Shown here piece by piece: positions 42,751-56,968 of a DNA stretch of 64,000 nt (within the stretch, counting starts at the first letter, position 1; every line of letters starts with the position of its first letter). Origin of the DNA: Pyrenophora tritici-repentis (taxonomy: Eukaryota; Ascomycota; Dothideomycetes; Pleosporales; Pleosporaceae); assembly GCF_003171515.1 (NCBI RefSeq), contig NC_089393.1:2790001-2854000 (forward strand), written 5' to 3'. The notes under the pieces were generated by a model. It was not told the DNA's origin and made no database searches. It saw only the letters and a list, made by a program, of their open reading frames with translations. A program made the translations under genes and the position numbers.

Positions 42751-43292
42751 GGTTATCGCGAGCGTCTGAGACGAATTGACATATGAGAAGCTGATTGGTC
42801 GGGAGTAGATGCGAATGCCTAGATGTCGATGTTGCAGGCGCAAGACGTCGAAGACAGCAACAACGCTAGTAGAATGCAGGCACAAGTGCAACGGGGTAGG
42901 CCTGGAGTGTTGACGGGTCGGCACAGATTCCGCAAAAGGTTTAATGTGTAGACACAAAGGAAAGATGCAGGCACAGGTGAGCCCGTCGAGGGTTGCGGAG
43001 ACTAGCGCCTCGCTTACCTAAGAAGGCAAGGGCTTAGTGCTGGGGTGTCAGTGTGTGGTGCTTTGACGGCCTTGGGTGGAGCAGCGACGCAGCAACTCCT
43101 CGAGGCAGCCAGATACAGCACTTGAGCACCTTCCCACCTTCACCACGACCCCGAACCACTGCGCTTCTGTCTGCCCTGAACCCGTGCAGCCATAGCCCCC
43201 GCTTCTCACCTGCAAATCCAGAGGCCTTTCATCGCCCCACCTAGACCCCCAAAGTCCGGCCTCTCTGTCTCTTGCCCCCGCCCACGGCAACA
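42751..43292. promoter_or_regulatory. Divergent promoter, chromodomain gene and Rab gene
   Basis: A 542-bp gap between two start codons. The part next to the Rab gene is C/T-rich, as in the leaders of highly expressed fungal genes. No specific site was identified. Confidence 0.45.
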
Positions 43293-44271
<979 letters not shown>

Positions 44272-44705
44272 ACGAACAACGACGACATCAGACCCCAGCC
44301 TCTGCACGGGACTTGTTTGGCGCCGGCTGCTTTTGCATTACCCATGTTTTGGCGGGGTGAAGAGGAAAGGTCCGAATAGCGAGGAGCGGGACTACGATAC
44401 AATGTGCTACACGAGTCACGCAAATGCCCAATTGGCGTCCAGGAAGTCGCTCACTTTTACGTCTGCTTTGTGTCTGTCTCTGTCTGCTTCTGTTCGGCTA
44501 ATGGTGTCGGGGTCTCTCTGCTTGGTTTTGCATGTTGCGAAGAGGTATTTCTTATCAGGTTCCGACTGGTGGCGGTAATGCGATAGCTGCTGTACGTAAG
44601 GTCTGATACAATGATAGGTCATGTTGAATCATGTAGATGCTGATTTGTGAATGTTTCGCTTGTCATCATGATCCGAATATAACAAGTTGCATTGCGTGCT
44701 TCTGC

Positions 44706-46420
44706 TTATGAAACACCTATCCCTCGTCTACCGTTTATATCGTTTGACCGCCATGTATCCTCTGCCTTTGTTCCCGGAGGCAGATACTGCGACCCTTGCT
44801 CGGATGGCCGTCTATACCCCAATCCCCCCATGCTATCATCTCTCTTCTCCCCCCTCGACTCGGCAAGAGATGTCAGCGGATACGCTCCGGTACCTGACAT
44901 GGTCGACGGGCTGGCGGAAAACACGGGCCTTGACTTGATGTCGGTCGACAGGGGGAGCAGGGTACCGTGGTCCTTTGACTGTAGCGCTTTCGCCCGCTTA
45001 TCTGCCTTGGCCGCATCATGCGTACGATCGTAGAGGTACAGACCGAGGAAAGTAAGTACAAAGCCAAAAGCCTGCACTTTGGTCATTGGTTTTCCAAACC
45101 AGACGACTGCAAAGACGATGACGAAAACGCGCTTTATCAAACTGGCAACGGAATACGTGACGGGCGAGACCATGGACAACAAGACAAAGGCGACGATATT
45201 CTGGCCAAAGTGGAATGTACCGTTGAATAGAAACTCCAGTGTTAGTCGTCCGTGGTCGAGGGCGCCAGGGTGATCTGACAACTCGATTGAAGCGTCGTGC
45301 AAGAAATCAAAGATGAGGGTGAAACCTTCGGTCCACAGCCAGAGCGGGAGGGTGAAAAGGAACGCCAGGCCAGACGAGTAGCAGAGCAGGTTCAACTTAT
45401 CCGGCTTTGTGAATTTGTTCGGTGGGACACCATCCTTCTCGGCAGCTGCGGCGTCGTTGAAGATTTGCTTCGAGACAATGTTTTGCACCACGAAGAGGAT
45501 TGTGCTGGCGAATGCGGAGAGGAGGCCGATGAAGTTCGCGTTGAGGTCGGCTGAGCATGCCAAGATGACGCCCAGTGTGAGTGGTACCAGGGAGAGGTAT
45601 GTCGGGAGCGAATACCGGATCCCAAAGTACGTCCCGTATGCAACGACCGTCAGAAGGGGCGAGAGTCCCTTGATCGTATGCACGAGCGACACCGGTATCC
45701 TCGACGTCGCATCAGCGCTTAAAATATGACCTCCAATTTGAAAGCAGGTGAGCGGCATCGTAGCCATAATCAGTTCCTTTGACGGGGAGCGAATTCCGTA
45801 TTTCAGAAACGGCATCGTCTGTTTCAATCGCGGGTATTTCCTCGCAAACATGGCCAGAACCAGACACCAACCCGATACAAAGGCAAATTGCACCGTCGTC
45901 AGGGTGATGGGCTTGGGCAGCGCGGTGAGAATGGCCTTGGACGACATGTTTGTAAAGATGGATGTCATGTACCACATGCCGCAGAGCAACTGTGCCAGTT
46001 AGCACTTTTGAAATCGCCCAGCGCATATAAATCTGGCCAACAACGTACAATGAGCCTTGGGGACAGCGGCGCCTTGAGCGCATCAGCGAGTTCATGCGCA
46101 TTCTGGCTGACGCTCCCTTTGCGCGTGCGTATCGTCTTGAGCGCCTCACTCAAGCTCTTCTGTCTCCCGTGTCTTGTTGACGGGCCCGTCGCAGACCCGT
46201 TCATGGCTGCTGCGAAGCGCGACTCTTTCCGTGGCTGCCACCGGTCTGCGGGCATGGAGCTGCCGTTGGTGTGGACTGCTGCTGGACTGGGGCTGGCCGC
46301 GCGCGACGAGCTCAGGCCATATCTGTGATCTTCCTCGGGCGTCGGCATCAAATCTGGCTGGAAGGCGGGAAACCTAAACGTCGCATTGGGGCTCGGGTCC
46401 CGCGCTGAAGGGGGTGTCAT
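44706..46420 (-). CDS. sly41: Sly41-like triose-phosphate/nucleotide-sugar family transporter
   Basis: Exon 1 (46420-46049) and exon 2 (45989-44706), with a 59-bp intron, give 551 aa. After a hydrophilic N-terminus of about 125 residues (LSEALKTIRTRKGSVSQNAH) come about ten membrane spans: LLCGMWYMTSIFTN, TTVQFAFVSGWCLVLAMF, SLVHTIKGLSPLLTVV, LVPLTLGVILACS, LLSAFASTILFVVQNIVSK and FGFVLTFLGLYLYD. The TPT-domain IKGLSPLLTV and SVASLIKRVFVIV motifs fit Sly41, an ER/Golgi protein that suppresses loss of the Ypt1 GTPase in yeast. The C-terminal 90 residues are hydrophilic. The transported substrate is unknown. An alternative is another TPT-family sugar-phosphate carrier. Confidence 0.87.
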
Positions 46421-46890
46421 GGCGGCAGGCGGTTTGCTGTCTACGAGTTGGGTCGGGGGGAGTTTTTTTCGTTGCACCTGTTCGTTACGCCATGGGTACG
46501 GTACGGTACAAGGGAACTAGGTTGGTTGCGATAGCGAAATTGGCTATGGTCAGATTACACGGGGCGTGTTCCTGAAAGACTTGGACGGTCGAGGGGGAGT
46601 GCCGTTAGCTGGCTGCGATCGAGGGGTAATCGGAAATCTGAGTGAGACGGCCTTTTCCAGATATCGTCGTGGTCAAGATGTAGACACGCGTCCGGCGCCG
46701 GTTTGCATCTGGTTGTTGGTGGAGCGACAGGGATGGCGAGCCTCCGTGCATCATACGCCATAAGCCAAGTCCTAGCGGATGAAGCTTACTATGAGGTAGG
46801 TAGCACCGGCTACATTCAGCATTCATCTTGTACGTGCGTACTCATCAGCACACTTCGCGCTCCGGTGGGCATCATTGCGACTGCTCCACC
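46421..46890. promoter_or_regulatory. Divergent promoter, Sly41-like and hydrolase genes
   Basis: A 470-bp gap between starts of opposite genes; no specific element recognised. Confidence 0.4.
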
Positions 46891-49651
46891 ATGTTTAATG
46901 CGTTGAACCGGCCGTCGCTTTCGTACTTGCTTTGTTCTGCTTTGTTTCTGCAACAGTCATGTCATGCAGTCGACCTATTTTCCTTCAGCGATACATGGCA
47001 AGTCCTTGGACCCTTTCAAATAGGAACAAGAGGTACGTCACTGAGTTGATGGGCTGGGAAGGACGCAGGCAATGCCAACACTTTGATTAGAAGCGACGTG
47101 GGGCGCAGATCCACTTGAATACTATGGCGGCTTCAGAAACCTCAAATATGATGCCGAGGCGACTTTTCGAAGCGCGTTGCCCGCCAATGGAACTGCATCT
47201 TGGAATGTTACCAAAGCACTGCAGACGCATAGTGGTGATACTGCAGCCAACGCCTCGTTGAGTGTCACGTACTCCAATGTCGATTGGGACTTTATGAGAC
47301 TTATCTACGGATGGGCCGCCGTTCAATATCAAGCATGGGCTCGCGGTGAGCTCATTGTAGAGGGCAACAAGACACAGCATGTCATCTTGCATACCGATGC
47401 TATTCTAGAGTACTGGGTTGATGATGAACATTACTTCGGTGGAGACTATTACCGTTTCCGCAAGGCGCCTCCTGTTCTGCACCTCAAACCTGGTTCTCAC
47501 ACAATCGACCTCCGGCTTGCTCGCGATGTAAGAGCTTTTGGTGGCATTTTGTATCCTACCATCGATGTCGTTGTCGATGTACAGCAAGCGAGTGGGACTT
47601 TAGAACTTGCGAAGCCTGGTATTCTGCTGTCTAATGTAGTACAAGGCAAGCTTGCATCACCTATCGGATCCGTGTATTTGAGGAACAGCGGCGAAGAAGA
47701 TATTGACATTATTAGCATTGCACCGACAGGCGTAGGCTCTCCAATCTCTTTTGGAGGCATGGATTCTAATGCTCAGATCCTGGTTGGGCGCGCTACTGAT
47801 CGTATTGATCAGGACAATTCTACCCCCTTAGATGGCTATTACAACCCAGGTATCACTATCTTTGCTGGCCAAACAAGGCCTGTAGCCTTCAACGTAACTT
47901 TGTCTACAAAAATCGCTTCTTCGGTGGAATATACCGTCACATACAAGACCGTTAATAGCGTCGGTCATTCGACTCTCCAAGTATCCCAGAGCTTGACCCA
48001 TGTCAACATACACAACTCCCACAAGATCACCTTTCCTCACCCGGGCGGCATGGTTTCTTACGCCATGCTTCGTCCTCCGCCCAGCAATGCAACATGCTTA
48101 GCCAAGAGTACAAAGTTGCCAGTCCTACTGCAGCTTCACGGAGCAGGCCTAGAAGCTGATAACCCAATGGTTGCTGGCGCCCTGGATTCTGTCTCCAATC
48201 TCTGCGCATGGGTGTTGTTTCCTACTGGTGTGACACCCTGGTCCGGCGATGACTGGCATACCTGGGGGTTCGCTGATGTAGAGGCGGCAATTCATGCGAT
48301 TCCAGGGTGGATTGAGCATGTTGGTTGGAGTGGTCCTGGCGTCGACACTGGCCGCTGGATAGTTTCAGGGCACTCGAATGGTGGACAAGGAACCTGGTAC
48401 GCCCTGACTCATCGCCCCGATCACGTACTTGCTGCAGCTCCCGTTTCCGGCTATACCAGTATTCAGAACTATGTGCCATATCACCTATGGCAGTCTGCAG
48501 ACCCTAGACGCACTGCGGTCATCAGTGCATCTCTCAATAACTATCGCCATGAGATGCTAATGCCGAATGCACACGGGATTCCCATTCAACAGCAACATGG
48601 TGAGATTGACGACAACGTCCCAGCATACCATTCTCGGCTCCTGGCAGAACAACTCTACCGAAACCATGCCGATTCGAGCTATAACGAAGTTGCTGGTAAA
48701 AACCACTGGTGGGACACTGTCATGACGACATCTGAGCTGGTAGACTTCTACTACAAACAAACGGTCAGCGAAGATGCTTTACCACGGAAGATGGAGCATT
48801 TCCTTATCGTCGTCGGCGATCCTGGGGATATGGGTAGTAAGAACGGTATCAAAGTCAAACATCTTGAAGATCCAGGACGCTACGGCAGGGTTGGTGTAAG
48901 GGGACATGTTATCAAGACTTCAAATGTGCAAGACATCGAATTTGAAACTGACGTCTGGAAGCTATCGGTGAACATTGACGGACAAGAATTGGATTTAGCA
49001 GGAGCAGTGTCGGCAGAATCCACAGTCAGTGCTTACAAAACGACCAGCGGCTGGAAAATCGGTTCATCCGAGACATCTGTCCAGCCTCAGAGAAGCGGAA
49101 GGCAGCTAGGGACCATGAGTGCTGTCCTCCAAACAAAGGGTCATTTCATTATTCGGCATCCAGGCTTAGATACATCTCACATTGCTCTGCAGATCTCTCG
49201 TAACCTACACCAGTACTTTCAAGCAGATACCAGTATTCTTTCCTCCCCCTCGTACTTCCTTCCATCAGAAACGACCGGCAATATCATAACCCTAGCCATC
49301 GGCTCTATCCCCAAAGGACTGTATCCAAATTTCCCTATTCGTGCCAGCGAGTCTGGGGTAGCTATCTCTGATTACCGGGGCCATGAATACCAATACGGAC
49401 AGGAGGCCAAAGCAGCAGCCTTCTTGCGACCTTTGGAAGGAGAGCGACTGGAATTGGTTCTTTGGGGTGTTGACAAAGAGGGATTGCGTCAGGCTTCTCG
49501 CATGGTGCCAATGTTGACGGGCGTAGGACAGCCTGACTTTGTTGTACTTGGAGAGAATGCAAAGTGGAAAGGTGTAGAAGGTGCACTGGCGATGGGGTTC
49601 TTTGGTTCTGATTGGAAGGTTACGCCGTCGAGTGTTGTAGAGAGTGGGTAA
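46891..49651 (+). CDS. Secreted alpha/beta-hydrolase (S9-like esterase or peptidase)
   Basis: Exon 1 (46891-47032) and exon 2 (47091-49651), joined across a 58-bp intron, give 900 aa. Residues 1-26 (SLSYLLCSALFLQQSCHA) are a signal peptide, so it is secreted or enters the ER. The N-terminal half is beta-rich (FRNLKYDAEATFRS...), with several N-x-S/T sites. The catalytic part holds LLQLHGAGLEADNP, the nucleophile elbow GHSNGGQG (about residue 424), QQHGEIDDNVP with a likely Asp, and GKNHWWDT with the His. This triad order is that of alpha/beta hydrolases such as S9 peptidases and feruloyl-type esterases. The C-terminal 300 residues match no family I know. Substrate unknown. Confidence 0.87.
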
Positions 49652-50370
49652 TGTCATGGACGTGATTGGTAGAGTTGCACGTGCTCGCCAAGCTTGGCAA
49701 AATAGCTCTAGGTTCCAAACCGACCTTCACCTCCAAACATACTGCTAGATACTTCACACTGTAGAATGTATGCCCTAGTAAGCCTGCTTAGTGCCAGTAT
49801 GTAATCAGGAAGTGTACCATAACCATTGCCTACACCTGCCATGCTTGCAACAAATGGCTTCACTGCGGGCGCTTAGCCGTCCTACATAATTACGGCATTA
49901 CAATTGTTAACTGTTTGCAAAAGACAGGGATCTGCTCTAAATCCGCGTTTATTTGCCATATTTCTGACGTGACGGCGAGTGCGCCCCACACCCGACGCGC
50001 CTTCCGTCTAGTTGCGCTCACTTCAACCTCTTCCCATCGTCACTCCACTTGATCATCTTCTTCTCACTCCAACTTCTTCCTCTCCTTCCCTTGACACCTG
50101 CCGTCGTTCTTTCCCTACGACCAGGCTCGCGATCTACTGATACCTTGTTCGTCTGTGCTGCTTCCTCGTTCCTTCTCCTTCTCTCCTTTGGCTATATACG
50201 TCGCCGACTGAACTTCAGTCAGCTTCCGTCCTGCATATTATCTGCACATTTGCCGAATAACCCACGATTTGATTGCAGTCGTCTTCGAAACTCGAAAGTC
50301 TTCACCATCTACTGGAGACCTCTGCAGCCTCTCAAATCTATACCATCTACCACTTCCAAACCCGACTACT
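49652..50370. promoter_or_regulatory. Intergenic and probable leader of the Pumilio gene
   Basis: The stretch 50030-50370 is strongly pyrimidine-rich (TCTTC/CCTT runs), typical of fungal promoters and 5' leaders. Open frames here lack start context and family matches. Confidence 0.5.
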
Positions 50371-52863
50371 ATGAGCTTCAACATAACTTCCGACGGCTCT
50401 CCTACGCCTCGCAAAGGCGCCAGCCGATTCTCCATGACTGCGGGTGACCTCAGGATTGACACCTCGCCAGAGGCCCTGGGCCAGGCGGTAGGCAATATGA
50501 GCCTCAACCAATACCCATTTGCCTACCAACGTGCGTTTGGCTCACCGTTGACCTCCAACATGCAGAACATGAAGCGGCCACTCGGTTCTTCTACCTTGAG
50601 CAGCCAGTCTCTTGTCCAACATCACTCTGCGTACGACGGCTATAAGGTCAGTAGCCTAGACATATCTTCATGGGCGCATCGTCTGTGTATTCGCATAGTT
50701 CAAGCTGACATATTCAGAAGCCCAAGATGGACGCCCACGAGGAATCTTCCGTCATGGACTCGCTCATGCAGCGCCTCAACGGACGCTCTCCTCCGCATGA
50801 CCCGTACAGCTCTTCTAGCGGATCTGTTCCCATCACCCCAGCCACTGACGAGTTTGCCTCCACGCCGCCAACAGACATGGACAACTCCGTTATTCTCGTG
50901 GAAGCTGGTGAGCTGCAGAAGCTGAAGCTTGAGCTGCAGGAGGCCCGCAATGAAGTCCATCGCGTGAACCAGGAGATGCATAGCCAGCACGTGGCTCGGT
51001 CGACTATGGAACACCTTAGCCAATCGTCCGAGACGGATTATACGTATCCCGGCGATGTCACCGAACAGACACTCACAACTCTACAAAACAAGTTCAATGC
51101 CTCCACTCGAAGCAACTACGGTTGGGGGAACGAACCTACCCGTCCGGCTTACACGGGAAACAACAGCTTTGGACCCTCTTACCCGGCTCAGGCACCGGCT
51201 CAACCACGACCACAACCCGCACAGACAAGCTACCGTCGCAACGGCTTCCTGAACGAGCCCACGCACTTTCCGCTCGACCAGAGCTTCCGTAGTAGCGGCA
51301 TGAGCAACAGCTTCAACGCTGGCATGAGCAACAGCATGAGCACCAACTTCCTCGGCGGCATAGCTATGGGCAATGGCTTGAGCAACCCACCAAGCCGTCC
51401 TACATCTGCCTTTGACCCTAGCTACAACCAGTATCCTGTGCCTCCGAACTATCCCATCGGCCATCCAGCACCGATCGGTACCATGTCCAGCAGGCTATCA
51501 CCGGATGCAAACGAATTCACTGTTCCAAACAACATGGGGCCGTCGCCATGGAACTCCCAAGTTAGCTACCCTTCATTGTTTGTATTTCCTTGACTAACAG
51601 CGGCAGGCTGCAAGCGAGACTGGTTCTTCCCAATACGTCCCCCCCGTTGAGCCTATGAACTATCGTCGCCTCTTGGACCGTAACATGAGCTGCAACTGGA
51701 AGTACATTGTCGATAAGATCATCTGCAACAACGATCAGCAGGCGTCCATCTTCCTCCAGCAGAAGCTCAAGGTAGGTACACCTGAACAGAAGTACGACAT
51801 TGTCGAAGCAATCATTTCTCAAGCTTATGCTTTGATGGTTAACCGCTTCGGAAACTTCCTTGTACAGCGCTGCTTCGAGCATGGTACTCATGAACAGGTC
51901 ATCGCCATCGCCCAAGCCATCCGCGGTAACACTCTTGCGCTCAGCATGGATGCCTTTGGTTGCCACGTGATCCAGAAGGCCTTCGACTGCGTTCCTGAGG
52001 AATACAAAGCGACCATGGTACACGAGCTGCTCCGTCGCATTCCCGAGACCGTCATTCACCGCTATGCTTGCCATGTCTGGCAGAAGCTATTCGAGCTTCG
52101 TTGGAGCGATTCCCCACCCCAGATCATGCGCTACGTCAACGAAGCCCTGCGCGGCATGTGGCATGAGGTCGCATTGGGAGAGACTGGCAGCCTTGTGGTA
52201 CAGAACATCTTCGAGAATTGTCTGGAGGAGGACAAGGTATGCGAACCAAAACCTTCACATCTTCTGCTCGTACTAAACTGTAGCAGCGCCCATGCATCAA
52301 CGAGGTCTTGGCCAGCATCGACGTTATTGCTCATGGCCAATTCGGCAACTGGTGCATTCAGCACATCTGCGAGCATGGCGCGCCCGCCGACCGTAGCCGC
52401 GCCATTGATCATATTCTCCGTTTCAGCACGGAGTACAGCATGGATCAGTATGCTTCCAAGGTCATCGAGAAGTGCCTCAAGATTGGTGGTGGTGAGTTCT
52501 TGGACCGGTACCTGGATCGTGTCTGCGAGGCTCGCCCCGACCGTCCGCGCATGCCTCTTATCGACAGTAAGTTACAATGATAAAGTTGGACAGACAGTTG
52601 CTAACACATAAGCAGTCGCTGGTGACCAGTTCGGAAACTATCTCATTCAGTACATCTTAACCAACTGCGGCTCTCAGCATCGCGATATTGTTGGCGGCCA
52701 TATCCGCAAGCACATGGTCTCTCTTCGCGGCTCCAAATATGGCTCCCGCGTTGCCATGCTCTGCTGCAATCCCGCACTTGCCACACGCCCTGGACCGCCC
52801 GCTGGCATGCTTCCTCGCTATGGCAACCCTGCGCCCCGTCCCAGCTTCGGTCCTTTCCGTTGA
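50371..52863 (+). CDS. Pumilio (PUF) RNA-binding protein
   Basis: Five exons, 50371-50646, 50718-51560, 51607-52236, 52287-52566 and 52616-52863, give 758 aa. The N-terminal 380 residues are Ser/Asn/Pro-rich and disordered, with a short coiled coil (AGELQKLKLELQEARNEVHRV). The C-terminal part holds about seven to eight PUF repeats: FGNFLVQRCFEHG, FGCHVIQKAFD, YACHVWQKLFEL, GSLVVQNIFENC, FGNWCIQHICEHG, YASKVIEKCLKIG, FGNYLIQYILTNC, then GSKYGSRVAML. The residue triplets that touch RNA bases are visible in each. Such proteins bind 3' UTR motifs and repress or localise mRNAs. No RRM is present. The acceptor at 52284 is an equally in-frame alternative for exon 4. Confidence 0.93.
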
Positions 52864-54176
52864 AGGCCATACTCAAGACTCTACATGTCTTCTTTCACAT
52901 ACATACTATTGGCTATCATCAGCCCGTGCACCGTTCGCTCTCAATCTCGAAGAAGGTATTGTGGATATGCCCAAAAGCTAAGATCAATGTCGAAAAGATT
53001 GTCGAATCCATTGGCCTAAGACGAGCACGCACATTCCCCGCTGTTGATTGGGATAACATCGCTTTCTGGACAGGCCCTTTCGACGAATATTCTCTTTCTT
53101 GTTTATCCTGATATTTCCCTTAGTCCGACTGCTTGGTGGGATTAACGTGAGATAAGCTGGAGATTATATGGTGAACAGTGAACTGGATTGAACCCACATG
53201 TTTATCCTTTTTACAATAGCAGAGTGCACAAACGGTAATATGGGTAAAGTAGTTTTTATTGAGGGATGTATGTATTCTTCAGATGGTATCAAACACATGC
53301 TGTCATCTTAACTGCGTCTTGCTGTGTGTGAGAAGTGCTGACAGTCCTACCGCAGTACTGGATTGAAGTGCGGACAGTATTGATGAGTTAAACGAAAATT
53401 AGGATGCTCTGGCAGTTGGCTGCTGAATACTCGGCGCTGACACGGGCCTGCGTGGAGAATATACGGAGTTCGGTGGCAACTCGGATACGTTCGGACAAGG
53501 AGTCCAACAGAGCGGAAAAGACAGAAGAAGAAGAAGAACAAGGAGAACAGGATTTGTTTATCAACAATGCTACGGTCTGTATCAACATTTTCATGCTGGA
53601 AATCCTTTTTGAGATCTAGGAAGAAGCCGCATGCTCGAAAGGCAGCGGCAGCGGCGAGCGGCATCTTTTTGGATGCCGCTTCGGCGTCAAGTCCGAACAG
53701 CATGCGACCTGCGACAAGTCCCCGATGGAAGAAGCCGGGATCTCGGACGCACCGCTTACTTGCAGCTTCGTACTCGACCCTGTAGCCATCTCTATATGGA
53801 TTGCCAAGGACGAGGTATGGGTGAGGTGATCAGGGCGGCGTGATAGCGCAACGATAATCGGCCCAGCCGTTGTGCAGACACTGCAGGGCCTGCCGACGGG
53901 AACTTACCTCATCACTGCCCGCACATGTCAAGTGGGATTAGCGGCGCCGGAAGTTCGGCGACGTCACCATGGAGTAGTTTTGACCATTGCGTTATCTCTT
54001 AATAAGAACGCCGTGTGCGCCGGAGAAAGATTGTTAAATATTTTCAGATACCTCTGCAACCAAACTCCAACATAAGCCACTCCTCTAAAACATCGGATAA
54101 CTCGCCTCCGCTCTCGACTTTGCAACAACACATTTCTCATACCCACGTATACTAGGAGCGACATTCACAAGTCAAC
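52864..54176. other. Intergenic, no gene recognised
   Basis: About 1.3 kb with overlapping short frames on both strands and no supported coding region. The first 300 bases are likely 3' UTR of the Pumilio gene, commonly long. Bases 54080-54176 would be the Rcf2 leader. Confidence 0.5.
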
Positions 54177-55131
54177 ATGAAGGTTCTTACCAAGGAAGAA
54201 GAAGAGGCGCATTACAAGTGAGTGTTGCGCATACGAACTTGTATAATACTCTGCTAACGGGTTTCAGTGCCACGATCAAGGGTGGATCGATTGGTGGTGT
54301 CATCGGTACGGCGATAGGTGCTGCAGGCGTTCTGGCAGCGAGCAGACGATACCATTCATTCCGCGCTCTCACAGTACCATTCCGAGCCTTCCTCGTCGCC
54401 TCAACCGGTACATTCGTAGGTGCGTCTTGACACAACCCCTCCCAATTGCACCACATTCACAACTAACCACGCTACCGCAGCCGTCATTGCTGCTGATCGA
54501 GCCTCTGCCCAATACGACATCGAACACACACCGGAAAAGAAACGCCAAATCGAGCGTGAAAAGGAGCGCGAGGCACTCTACGAATCGAACAAGACGGCCT
54601 TCCAGCGCGCTAAAGACTGGGCAACGGCCAACCGATACCCTCTCCTCTTTGGCTTCTGGGTCGCTTCCATGGCTGGTTCATGGCACATGGTCAACCGCAA
54701 CCCTTACCTAAGTGGGTCGCAGAAGCTGGTGCAAGCGCGTATGTATGCACAGGGTGGTACGCTAGCTGCGCTGTTGGGAAGTTTCGCCATTGAGGGTGCG
54801 GATGCGGCGAAGGGCAAGGGAAGGTGGGAGACGATTAGGGTTATTGACCCTAATGACCCGGAGCACAAGCATGTGATTGAGAAGAAGATTCACCATGAGA
54901 GGTATGCTGGTGAGGACCAGTGGAGAGGTATGCTGCGTGTGTGTTGTATGGTTGTGGAATTGGGCTGACTTTGACTGTGCAGAAATGGTTGAGGCGGAAG
55001 AACAGCGCCAGAAGGAACGTAAGGCCGCTGCGCAGGGGAGGCAGCAGCAGGCTAACCAACACCGAGACGCCGCTGATAAGAAAGAAGAGAAGGCTGAGAA
55101 GGGGGAGCAGAAGAACAAGGAGAAGGCTTAG
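54177..55131 (+). CDS. rcf2: Respiratory supercomplex factor 2 (HIG1 domain)
   Basis: Four exons, 54177-54217, 54268-54419, 54481-54927 and 54983-55131, give 262 aa. It starts MKVLTKEEEEAHYNATIKGGSIGG, the typical start of fungal Rcf2, followed by two helical membrane segments and VIAADRASAQYD. The HIG1 domain lies about residues 115-185 (RYPLLFGFWVASMAGSWHMVNRNPYLSGSQKLVQARMYAQGGTLA, in parts), with the QxRxxAQ motif as QKLVQARMYAQG. The tail is Lys/Glu/Gln-rich. Rcf2 sits in the mitochondrial inner membrane and tunes cytochrome c oxidase and supercomplex assembly. The first exon is only 41 bp. Confidence 0.93.
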
Positions 55132-55716
55132 GCGTGGATATGCTGCGAGCTACTATACTTGGCGACGATTCCTACTTTCATCTTTCGATTCAGCACTCCC
55201 CCTGGCGTTTGATGGTCGCATCTTCTACGAGTTGCTTTTGTGTATTCCTAATGTATGTACGACTAGTTTTTGTGTTTGCCTTTGGACAAAATAGCATGCG
55301 CATGGTGCGTGAGCGCACATGAACAAAATAAATATACCTGAACACAACAGCTTGATATCCATTGTTGTACAATGCGTTCAGTTTGTTCGAAGCCCGGAGC
55401 TAAGTTTTGCTCTTTCCTGTGGCTTGGTAAGATAGGAATAGTAGAATGGTCATCCCTCAGGGTACGTCATGACATGTGCATTCCCAGATCGGCGCGCAAC
55501 ATCAATGCATCAAGCACGTCACATGTTTTCGCGATGGAGCTAAGAAGTGTTTACAGGCTGGAGTGTTTTATTCACATGCTTTGCACGCTCACTGTCTTTT
55601 GATAATTTCGCTGGTTGATAACTTTCACAGGTCTCAAGTTATAGCATACTGTTCCCAAGACAAATTCAGCCTTACCTACACTACCCATCGATTTGGTTGA
55701 AAAGGAGAAATCCAGA
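55132..55716. other. Intergenic
   Basis: Gap between two genes on the same strand. No other feature recognised. Confidence 0.45.
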
Positions 55717-56403
55717 ATGATGGCACATGCAAGCATCCCTCAGACACTGGACTCGATAACACGCATGCTCATCTCCAATACCAACCTCATCCACGCACCC
55801 AAGAAAGCTCAAGACGCTCGACTCACAGCCACCATCGCAGACTTGCACGCCCACCCCGCAATCGAGGCTCTGTTACACATCGTGAACCATGATCTACCGT
55901 CTGCCCACTTTTTAGTCAGGCACATGCAGGCTCCACCGGCTGTGGAGGGGATGCTGCTCCACGGCATTCTGCATCGCGCAGAGGGCGACTTCAACAACGC
56001 AAGAGCGTGGATAAGCGATGTTTGCGACGCATGCGAAGGCTATCAGCCGAAAAAGAAGGAAGAGGGTCTGAGATTGGATGCTGAGATCGCAGAGCAAGTT
56101 GGCAACAGTTCTCACGCGTCTTCATCGCTAGTCAAATTCGTCTACGGTGATGAGGATCCTCTGACTCTTATTGACGCTGTTGAAGCGCTTCGGGGTAGAA
56201 AGCAAATTGAGAAGGAAGATGAGGGGGAGATGGTTGAGAAGAAGATTAGGCAGGAGGCGGAGAAGGTGTTGGAGTGGTGTAAGAGCAAGTTTGGAGACGG
56301 TGCGTGGGAAGATGCGACAAAGGCTTGGGTCAAGAACAGCGAGGAGATTAACAAGATCAGTGGTGATATGGTAAGCGGGGGGAAGGGGTATAGGAAGTTT
56401 TGA
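55717..56403 (+). CDS. Conserved-looking fungal protein of unknown function
   Basis: A single-exon frame of 228 aa from the first ATG of the open frame. No known domain is recognised. Residues 40-110 form a compact helical segment (HPAIEALLHIVNHDLPSAHFLVRHMQ, in part, then GMLLHGILHRAEGDFNNARAWI), suggesting a TPR-like pair. A Glu/Lys-rich helix follows (RGRKQIEKEDEGEMVEKKI), then a short tail. It lacks a signal peptide or membrane span. The regular amphipathic pattern and codon use match neighbouring genes, supporting a real gene. Confidence 0.75.
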   Translation: MMAHASIPQTLDSITRMLISNTNLIHAPKKAQDARLTATIADLHAHPAIEALLHIVNHDLPSAHFLVRHMQAPPAVEGMLLHGILHRAEGDFNNARAWISDVCDACEGYQPKKKEEGLRLDAEIAEQVGNSSHASSSLVKFVYGDEDPLTLIDAVEALRGRKQIEKEDEGEMVEKKIRQEAEKVLEWCKSKFGDGAWEDATKAWVKNSEEINKISGDMVSGGKGYRKF

Positions 56404-56968
56404 GCCATGACACGCTGCTGAGGAGGCTGATGGGGATCTTCGTGTACCTCGTGATGCAGAAATTTGATACGCATAAATAGTCCTCATCTGGTACATGTGC
56501 ACAGAGGCTCCTTTTCATTCAAGATTCGACAAGGCCCTTTCACGATGATCCCTCGGAATACGCTCGTTTTCGAAATTATTGCATCTCAAGTTGTGATGGC
56601 AGAACTTGGGAGTTTGCGATGCCAAGACATGACCCCTCTCGCGTAAGGTTGCCTGACTGACAGCCAGACTCACTGACAGGATAAGACACATGTGCTCAAC
56701 GTGGTGCAGCTGGGTACAACAGGGCGTTATTGTCTCAAAAGCTTGCAGGTGTGCAGAGTGAATGATGCACCTGGCCGTCATTTGTACGGCAGCAACCACC
56801 ATCTCGGCTAGGCGAGCATCAGGCCAGGGTGCAGCAACGAATGGCGGCGAGTCGCTCTAGCAGCGGGCCGGCCTGTGACATCAACGGCCAGCTTTCACCC
56901 CTAACACCGCCGTTACCCTTCCCGCACCACGTGCAATTCCCTTGGCTGGCCTGTACGATTAAGCCATC
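56404..56968. promoter_or_regulatory. Intergenic with Sey1 promoter
   Basis: 565 bp; no gene recognised. Confidence 0.45.
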